Of a stretch of DNA of 11,083 nt, positions 1 through 4,460 are shown piece after piece. The notes beneath the pieces are model-generated. The model ran no database searches and was not told where the DNA came from. It saw only the letters and a program-made list of their open reading frames with translations. A program made the translations under genes and the position numbers. Where the stretch lies: NCBI GenBank assembly GCA_023412975.1, contig JAEZRB010000333.1, positions 1 to 11,083 of the forward strand, in the 5' to 3' direction. The DNA comes from Bacteroidota bacterium. GTDB taxonomy: Bacteria > Bacteroidota > Bacteroidia > Chitinophagales > Chitinophagaceae. Position 1 is the stretch's first letter, and every line of letters starts with the position of its first letter.

Positions 1-723
1 AGTCTCAACAGGCCTCCAGTCGATCACGTTATCGGAATGCGCAAGAAATACATCCGTGTCGCCCCAGTACATCCAATATTTACCATTTACTTTTACTGCT
101 ACAGGGTTGCCATTTTTATATTTACTCACGATCGATCCTGACTTACTCCATTCGTTCATGTACTTGCCATCGTAGGCTTTTGAAAAAACAAGTCCTTTTT
201 TCTGCCAGTTGTACAGGTCATCGGATACCGCCACCAGTAATCGCGCCTTGTCGCCATCATAAGATGTATAGCTCAAATAATATTTTCCCTGCTCATCCTG
301 CACGATCCTTGGGTCCTCGCATCCGCCTTCCCATTCATATTTTTTAAGGGAATCATTACCTGGATATAATACCGGAACGGGATGTTTGGTGAAATGCAAA
401 CCATCTGTACTCCAGGCGACACCGACACGGGAGGTGCCGGCATATTTTCCGATTTTATCTTCTGCACGATACAATAAAAACAAAGTATCGTTACGAACGA
501 TGGCGGCGGGGTTGAACACATCTTTCTCTTCCCATTTCAGAGGACCGTTAATGGGGCAATCGAAAACAACGCCTGTATCGGGTAGAAGCACAGGGTTTGC
601 AGCATCTGCTTTTTCAAATGGCCCTAAGACCCAGGATTTTTCATCGGTGCCATCTTTTGGCGAGGATGCATTATTACAGGCTGCCAGAAGCAAGCAGATT
701 GAGAATATTTTCAGAACGTGCAT
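1..723 (-). CDS. GH130-type glycoside hydrolase/phosphorylase lipoprotein (partial, C-terminus off the left edge)
   Basis: The frame is open from an ATG at 723 to base 1, giving the first 241 residues; the rest lies outside the window. Residues 1-16 form a lipoprotein signal with a lipobox ending LLLAAC and Cys16 as the lipidated residue, so the enzyme should sit in the periplasm or on the outer membrane. The remainder looks like the five-bladed propeller of GH130: an FNPA motif near residues 70-73, a GVAWSTDG segment at 101-108, EDPR at 136-139 (Asp137 falls where the family carries its general acid), and a later SYTSYDGDKARL segment. GH130 members are beta-mannoside phosphorylases, or beta-1,2-mannosidases in some exported Bacteroidota forms; the subtype cannot be told here. 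The gene starts 9 bases after the carbonic anhydrase stop, so they may share a transcript, although no functional link is evident. A more distant GH43/GH32-like propeller enzyme is the main alternative. Confidence 0.85.
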   Translation of the reverse strand, partial: MHVLKIFSICLLLAACNNASSPKDGTDEKSWVLGPFEKADAANPVLLPDTGVVFDCPINGPLKWEEKDVFNPAAIVRNDTLFLLYRAEDKIGKYAGTSRVGVAWSTDGLHFTKHPVPVLYPGNDSLKKYEWEGGCEDPRIVQDEQGKYYLSYTSYDGDKARLLVAVSDDLYNWQKKGLVFSKAYDGKYMNEWSKSGSIVSKYKNGNPVAVKVNGKYWMYWGDTDVFLAHSDNVIDWRPVET

Positions 724-732
724 AAGCTGTAT

Positions 733-1371
733 TTAAAGACCTTCGTATTCGTATAGCGGATCAATATTGTTGCTACCTGCCTTCAGTTCTATTAGAGGTT
801 TAATAATACCGTCATGCAGATCATATACCCATCCATGCAGGTGTGGCCGGTTGTCTTTTAGCCAGGCTCTTTGTATAATAGAGGTTTTCGAAAGGTTGTA
901 GATCTGTTCTTTTACATTCAGTTCTACCATGCGGTTCAACCGGCTTTCTTCGTCGGGAATGGCTTCTACCTCTGCTCGGTGCAGGCGATAGATGTCTTTA
1001 ATATGCCTCAACCACATATTAAGCACCTGGTTGAAATGCTTTTTGGTCATAGCAGCCTTTACACCACCGCAGCCATAATGGCCGCAAACAATTACATGTT
1101 TTATTTTCAGGTGATTCACCGCGTAATCCAGGACACTTAACAGGTTGACATCGGTATTTACGACCAGGTTGGCTACGTTTCGATGAACAAATATTTCACC
1201 TGGTTGGGTACCCGTGATCTCGTTGGCAGGCACGCGGCTATCACTGCACCCGATCCAGAGAAATTCCGGAGTTTGAAGATGTACCAAACGTTCAAAAAAC
1301 TGCGGATCTTCGGCAAGTCTTTCTGAGGCCCAAATCTTATTATCCTTTAACAATTCCTCGTATCGCTCCAT
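733..1371 (-). CDS. can: Beta-carbonic anhydrase, Can type (putatively bicarbonate-regulated, type II)
   Basis: This cytoplasmic zinc enzyme interconverts CO2 and bicarbonate. Starting from the ATG at 1371 it has 212 residues, against about 220 for E. coli Can. With that start the zinc ligands are Cys42 (in CSDSR), His98 and Cys101 (in HYGCGG), with the Asp44-Arg46 dyad. These are the same residue numbers as in E. coli Can, which supports this start over a TTG seven codons upstream. The residues known in Haemophilus/E. coli enzymes to form the non-catalytic bicarbonate pocket also seem present: Trp39 three residues before Cys42, Arg64, and a Tyr at 183 in a HGWVYD segment. It may therefore be an allosteric type II enzyme that shuts down at low bicarbonate or low pH. 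It is divergent from the central carbon-uptake block and precedes the GH130 gene by 9 bases. Family assignment is very secure; the allosteric claim rests on alignment by eye. Confidence 0.96.
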   Translation of the reverse strand: MERYEELLKDNKIWASERLAEDPQFFERLVHLQTPEFLWIGCSDSRVPANEITGTQPGEIFVHRNVANLVVNTDVNLLSVLDYAVNHLKIKHVIVCGHYGCGGVKAAMTKKHFNQVLNMWLRHIKDIYRLHRAEVEAIPDEESRLNRMVELNVKEQIYNLSKTSIIQRAWLKDNRPHLHGWVYDLHDGIIKPLIELKAGSNNIDPLYEYEGL

Positions 1372-1389
1372 AGTTGGCTGGTTGTTAGT

Positions 1390-1397
1390 CAAAATTA
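1390..1397 (-). promoter_or_regulatory. Candidate Bacteroidota -7 promoter box for the minus-strand carbonic anhydrase
   Basis: On the minus strand these bases read TAATTTTG, a full match to the Bacteroidota sigma-ABfr -7 consensus TAnnTTTG. The nearest upstream TTG, at 1415-1413, is only 15 bases away rather than about 19, so the -33 element is poor. Transcription from here would begin around 1380-1385 and leave a very short leader before the ATG at 1371. It would also exclude the upstream TTG start, which overlaps the box. An 8-base degenerate match can occur by chance. Confidence 0.3.
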
Positions 1398-1513
1398 GCT
1401 GTTTAATTCATCCAATTATCGAGACTAACACCACGCAATCCGGGTAATACCACGATTTTTCCCCCGATCAAAACTTTTTTTCAAATCTGCTGTTACAAGT
1501 TCCTGCACGGCCG

Positions 1514-1566
1514 ATGGCTAAGCAAAAACAACCGTTAGTCCCCATAAGGAGGTTCTATGAACGGTT
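1514..1566 (+). promoter_or_regulatory. Two mutually exclusive leader hairpins around a strong ribosome-binding site
   Basis: Hairpin A pairs ATGG 1514-1517 with CCAT 1542-1545 and CTAA 1518-1521 with TTAG 1535-1538, with a three-base bulge and a 13-base loop. Hairpin B pairs AACCGTT 1530-1536 with AACGGTT 1560-1566, a perfect 7-bp stem. Its loop holds the AAGGAGG of 1546-1552 and the ATG at 1557. The two share bases 1535-1536, so they cannot both form fully. This resembles a translational or attenuation switch, but stems this short can arise by chance. The region would only be transcribed from a promoter upstream of 1514, and none was recognised. Confidence 0.3.
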
Positions 1567-1631
1567 TGGATTGGAAAAATGAAATGTTTATTTTCGCAAG
1601 ACTGAATGAAGACCAACCGCAAGCCATATAG
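1557..1631 (+). CDS. Possible 24-residue leader peptide behind a near-perfect Shine-Dalgarno
   Basis: AAGGAGG at 1546-1552 is followed after four bases by ATG 1557, which opens a 24-codon frame ending at TAG 1629-1631. The peptide begins MNGLDWKNEM and ends DQPQAI. It has no signal peptide and no recognisable domain. It overlaps the first 26 bases of the exported-protein gene in another frame, so ribosomes translating it would end just inside that gene, which allows translational coupling. Strong Shine-Dalgarno sequences are rare in this phylum, and every other gene here lacks one. The frame could equally be accidental, with the purine-rich run doing something else. Confidence 0.25.
   Translation: MNGLDWKNEMFIFARLNEDQPQAI
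1565..1596 (+). promoter_or_regulatory. Candidate Bacteroidota-type promoter before the exported-protein gene
   Basis: TTTG at 1565-1568 is separated by 20 bases from TATTTTCG at 1589-1596. The pair resembles the phylum's -33 TTTG / -7 TAnnTTTG promoter with one mismatch in the -7 box. Transcription would start near 1600 and give an almost leaderless mRNA for the ATG at 1606. If this is the real promoter, the upstream hairpins and short ORF are not in the transcript; the two interpretations compete. Confidence 0.3.
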
Positions 1632-1977
1632 CCCCATTCAAATGGTATCTGCCCTGTGCATGGTTCTGGCTTTGCTTTGGCTCACGATCAGTGCACCGTT
1701 TGTAGTTGCCGGTCAGAAGTTGATGGCAAAATATGAAAAGACCTGCACGCATGATTTCAATACTTCAGAGGAGAGTGAAGGTGCAGCCAACCCCTTTGGG
1801 AATAACACCGAAGAAAAATCTCCCAATTCCAGTTCCTTTTCTGAAGAATACCTTCACGATCACCATAAACCTGATCATATATTTTCGATCATTTCTCCCT
1901 ATCACAATAGCATGAATGCCGACACCTACATCGCATTCCATGGTGAACTCCTCGTGCCCCCACCCAACCGGGCGTAG
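1606..1977 (+). CDS. Small exported His/acid-rich protein of unknown function
   Basis: I do not recognise a named family for this 123-residue protein. A basic N-terminus (Lys2, Arg5, Lys6) precedes a hydrophobic stretch at about 14-35, so it is exported or membrane-anchored by its N-terminus. The mature part is hydrophilic: a Ser/Glu/Asn-rich linker at about 52-81, then a cluster of His84, His86, His87 and His91 mixed with Asp85 and Asp90, and a C-terminal FHGELLVPPP segment at 111-120. The linker and tail resemble small hypothetical proteins common in Bacteroidota genomes (recollection, unverified). The His/Asp cluster could bind a divalent metal such as zinc, which every carbonic anhydrase here needs; this is inference. 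It stands at the head of the carbon-uptake block, 119 bases before the second carbonic anhydrase, in the same direction. The start at 1606 gives the best signal-peptide n-region; Met13 is an alternative. Confidence 0.7.
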   Translation: MKTNRKPYSPIQMVSALCMVLALLWLTISAPFVVAGQKLMAKYEKTCTHDFNTSEESEGAANPFGNNTEEKSPNSSSFSEEYLHDHHKPDHIFSIISPYHNSMNADTYIAFHGELLVPPPNRA

Positions 1978-2011
1978 TCTATCCCATTCTACTATTTCAA
2001 TCTTTTGCTAA

Positions 2012-2026
2012 GGCCTGACACAGGCC
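2012..2026 (+). terminator. Short GC-rich hairpin between the exported-protein gene and the carbonic anhydrase
   Basis: GGCCTG at 2012-2017 and CAGGCC at 2021-2026 form a perfect 6-bp stem with a three-base loop, 35 bases after the stop of the exported-protein gene. There is no U-tract on either strand, so it is a poor intrinsic terminator. It may be a weak attenuator or an mRNA-processing or stability element. No convincing promoter was seen between it and the carbonic anhydrase start, so read-through is plausible. Confidence 0.35.
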
Positions 2027-2096
2027 CGGGCGTATCTATTTCAAAAAAATGTATGCTGTCATACTTTATGCATGGCAGTGGAATAAACTATTAATA

Positions 2097-2762
2097 ATGA
2101 GGAAACACTCAAAGGAGTTTCTGCAAAACCTCACGCCCTGCCAGGGTTTTGAGTTGCTGCAGGAAGGAAACAAGCGATTTATCAGCAATCTGAATAATGA
2201 CCATGATCATCTTGAAATGATCAACGAAACCCGCGAAGGGCAGTATCCCTTTGCCGTAATACTGAGTTGTATGGATTCACGTACCTCGGTTGAATTAATT
2301 TTCGACCAGGGACTTGGTGACCTGTTCAGCATCCGTGTTGCAGGCAATATTGTCAACAATGACATACTGGCGAGTATCGAGTACGCCGTCAAATATGTAG
2401 GTTCAAAAGTACTGATGGTATTGGGCCACACGGAGTGTGGTGCCATTAAGAGCGCAAAACAAGGCGTACGCGATGGGCATATCACCGATCTTCTCAAGCG
2501 CATACAGCCTTCTATCAGTAAAGCCCTGCTCAAAGATGACCAGGACCATTTGTTTACCGATAAGGTAGCCTATGCCAACGTTGAAAATAGCCTTGAAGAA
2601 ATTCTCACACGCAGCGAGATCGTCCAGGACATGTTTGCAAAAGGCGAAATAGGTCTCGTAGGCGGTGTGTACAACGTGGAAAATGGACAGGTTGATTTCT
2701 TTAAAAATCTCACAAAAAAAGGCAGGAAAGAAAAGCCTGCACAATTAGTATCTACCCAATAA
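2097..2762 (+). CDS. Beta-carbonic anhydrase, second subclass, paired with SulP
   Basis: This zinc enzyme interconverts CO2 and bicarbonate. From the ATG at 2097 it has 221 residues. Zinc ligands are Cys58 in SCMDSR, His111 and Cys114 in HTECGA, with the Asp60-Arg62 dyad, so it should be active. The motifs are HTECGA rather than the HYGCGG of the Can-type gene at 733-1371. Position 55, three before the first zinc Cys, is Ile instead of Trp. It thus belongs to a different subclass, probably without the bicarbonate-inhibition pocket. An in-frame ATG at 2049 would add 16 mostly hydrophobic residues that do not look like this family; I preferred 2097, where the typical charged N-terminus begins, though a short membrane-targeting extension is possible. 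No signal peptide is seen with the shorter start. It lies 66 bases before SulP; genetic pairing of SulP with beta-carbonic anhydrase is common and fits local supply or trapping of bicarbonate. Confidence 0.95.
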   Translation: MRKHSKEFLQNLTPCQGFELLQEGNKRFISNLNNDHDHLEMINETREGQYPFAVILSCMDSRTSVELIFDQGLGDLFSIRVAGNIVNNDILASIEYAVKYVGSKVLMVLGHTECGAIKSAKQGVRDGHITDLLKRIQPSISKALLKDDQDHLFTDKVAYANVENSLEEILTRSEIVQDMFAKGEIGLVGGVYNVENGQVDFFKNLTKKGRKEKPAQLVSTQ

Positions 2763-2766
2763 AACC

Positions 2767-2810
2767 CCGGTAAGATTGTGGGAGCATCAGGCTCCCGCAA
2801 TTGAAACCGG
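2767..2810 (+). promoter_or_regulatory. Strong two-tier hairpin between carbonic anhydrase and SulP
   Basis: An inner stem pairs 2775-2785 with 2791-2801, 11 bp including one G-U wobble, around the five-base loop ATCAG. An outer stem pairs CCGGT 2767-2771 with ACCGG 2806-2810 across a small internal loop. The structure fills most of the gap between the stop at 2762 and the SulP ATG at 2829. Downstream, TTTTATTT at 2818-2825 begins seven bases after the outer stem, too far and too interrupted for a standard intrinsic terminator. It may cause partial termination or protect a processed 3' end, raising carbonic anhydrase relative to the transporters. Confidence 0.6.
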
Positions 2811-2828
2811 ATCAAAATTTTATTTAGT

Positions 2829-4454
2829 ATGAAGCTTAATACAAAACATTTCAAAACGGATGCGTTGTCGGGGATGGTCGTTTTCCTCGTCGCCCTCCCG
2901 CTTTGCCTGGGTATCGCAGTTGCAAGCGGCGCTCCACCGTTTGCCGGGATCATTACCGGGATCATCGGTGGTCTTGTCGTTGGTTTTTTAAGTAGTTCAA
3001 ATGTGAGCGTATCGGGTCCTGCTGCCGGGTTGCTGGCAATTGTGCTGGTGGCCATCACCGACCTGGGATTTGAAACTTTCCTGGTAGCCGTTATAATCGC
3101 GGGCATGATCCAGATGACGCTCGGCATTTTGAAAGCGGGCAGTATCTCCAGCTATTTCCCAACCAGTGTAATTGAAGGCATGCTTGCCGCAATTGGCATC
3201 ATCATTATAATGAAAGAAATTCCCCATGCTATTGGCTATGATAAAGCCCACGAAGGTGATTTCTTCAACTTTGAAACTGGTGCAGAAGCCGGCTACTTTT
3301 CAGAGATAACCAGTGCGATCAACTACGCACACCTCGGGGCTATCATCGTTGCATTGGTCTCATTCGCCATACTTATCGCTTTCAACAAAGTTCCGGCACT
3401 GAAAAATATCAAGATCATTCCCGGAGCCCTTGTTGCAGTGATCGCCGGCGTTATCATTAATGAATTGTTTAAGTCGACCGGGTCTCCACTTGTGATCTCT
3501 CAGGAACATCTGGTGACAATACCCAGCGCATCTTCCGTCACTGAATTTTTTGGACAGTTTACAACACCCAATTTTTCAGGTTTCAGTAATCCTGATGTAT
3601 GGGTTGTGGGTGCAACGATCGCCATTGTTGCCAGTATCGAGTCGCTGCTATGCCTGGAAGCCGGAGATAAAATGGACCCGATGAAGAGATTGTCAAGCGC
3701 TAACACAGAGTTGCGGGCGCAGGGAGTCGGTAATATGCTGGCCGGCCTGATCGGTGGTTTGCCGATGACATCAGTGATCGTAAGAACATCAGCAAATGTC
3801 AACGCTGGCGCTAAAACAAAGTTTTCGTCCATTATGCACGGAGCCTACCTGCTGCTGGCAGTGATCGCGATCCCTACCCTGTTAAACAAAATACCGATGG
3901 CCTGCCTGGCAGCGATATTAATCATGATCGGTATCAAACTGGCGAGCCCAAAAGTTTTCCGTCATATGTGGCATACGGGCAAGCACCAGTTCATTCCTTT
4001 CCTGGCAACGGTAATTGCCGTCGTGCTGACCGATTTGCTGAAAGGGGTGGCCATTGGTCTGGTGGTGAGTGTAATATTCATCCTGCGCGGCAATATGAAG
4101 CTTGCTTATTTCTTCCGCAAAGAAAAGCACCATGAAGGAGAGACTATACTTATCAACCTGGCGCAGGAAGTATCATTTCTAAATAAGGCGGCCATAAAGC
4201 AAACCCTTGCCCATTTGCCTGCAAATAGCAAAGTGATCATCGATGCGGCCAACACCGTGTACATAGATTATGATGTACTTGAGCTAATACGCGACTTTTT
4301 AAATTATGGTTCAAAAGACAAGAATATAAAAGTGGCGCTCAGGAATTTTAAGAAAGAATATAATATGGAAGATTCCGTGCGTGTGCATTCAGAGAAAGAA
4401 GCACCGGTGTTTGTGTACGCGGAGCCGGAGGAAGCTGTACTTCAAACAAAATAA
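2829..4454 (+). CDS. SulP/SLC26 family anion transporter with STAS domain, probable bicarbonate importer
   Basis: This is an inner-membrane transporter of 541 residues. The membrane domain spans roughly 10-410. It carries family motifs: NVSVSGPAAG with Gly63-Pro64 at the substrate-site helix, an ESLLC helix with Glu271, and GLPMTSVIVRTSANVNAG around 310-327. A cytoplasmic STAS domain follows at about 438-530 (Asp472, Asp480, Asp482). SulP proteins carry sulfate, bicarbonate, dicarboxylates or other anions; bicarbonate is inferred from the carbonic anhydrase upstream and dabA six bases downstream. Glu271 and Cys275 replace the Asp and Thr that, as I recall, bind sodium in cyanobacterial BicA, and the later BicA sodium-site Gly-Ala-Thr aligns with Ser-Val-Ile. 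The ESLLC form is like proton-linked DauA. So sodium coupling should not be assumed. No Shine-Dalgarno is visible, as is usual in this phylum. Sulfate transport remains possible, but no sulfate-assimilation genes are nearby. Confidence 0.93.
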   Translation: MKLNTKHFKTDALSGMVVFLVALPLCLGIAVASGAPPFAGIITGIIGGLVVGFLSSSNVSVSGPAAGLLAIVLVAITDLGFETFLVAVIIAGMIQMTLGILKAGSISSYFPTSVIEGMLAAIGIIIIMKEIPHAIGYDKAHEGDFFNFETGAEAGYFSEITSAINYAHLGAIIVALVSFAILIAFNKVPALKNIKIIPGALVAVIAGVIINELFKSTGSPLVISQEHLVTIPSASSVTEFFGQFTTPNFSGFSNPDVWVVGATIAIVASIESLLCLEAGDKMDPMKRLSSANTELRAQGVGNMLAGLIGGLPMTSVIVRTSANVNAGAKTKFSSIMHGAYLLLAVIAIPTLLNKIPMACLAAILIMIGIKLASPKVFRHMWHTGKHQFIPFLATVIAVVLTDLLKGVAIGLVVSVIFILRGNMKLAYFFRKEKHHEGETILINLAQEVSFLNKAAIKQTLAHLPANSKVIIDAANTVYIDYDVLELIRDFLNYGSKDKNIKVALRNFKKEYNMEDSVRVHSEKEAPVFVYAEPEEAVLQTK

Positions 4455-4460
4455 ACCAGC

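Noticed and set aside
386..736. 116-codon plus-strand frame
   Set aside because: It lies antisense over the GH130 lipoprotein, whose frame has a lipobox and family motifs; the plus-strand product has no recognisable features.
2049..2096. Longer start for the second carbonic anhydrase, adding 16 residues
   Set aside because: The added residues are hydrophobic and aromatic and unlike family N-termini. The ATG at 2097 gives a normal start. Kept as an alternative only because the A-rich run before 2049 could act in initiation.
2570..3127. 185-codon minus-strand frame
   Set aside because: It spans the end of the carbonic anhydrase, the intergenic hairpin and the start of SulP, all well supported on the plus strand; its composition is typical of an antisense shadow.
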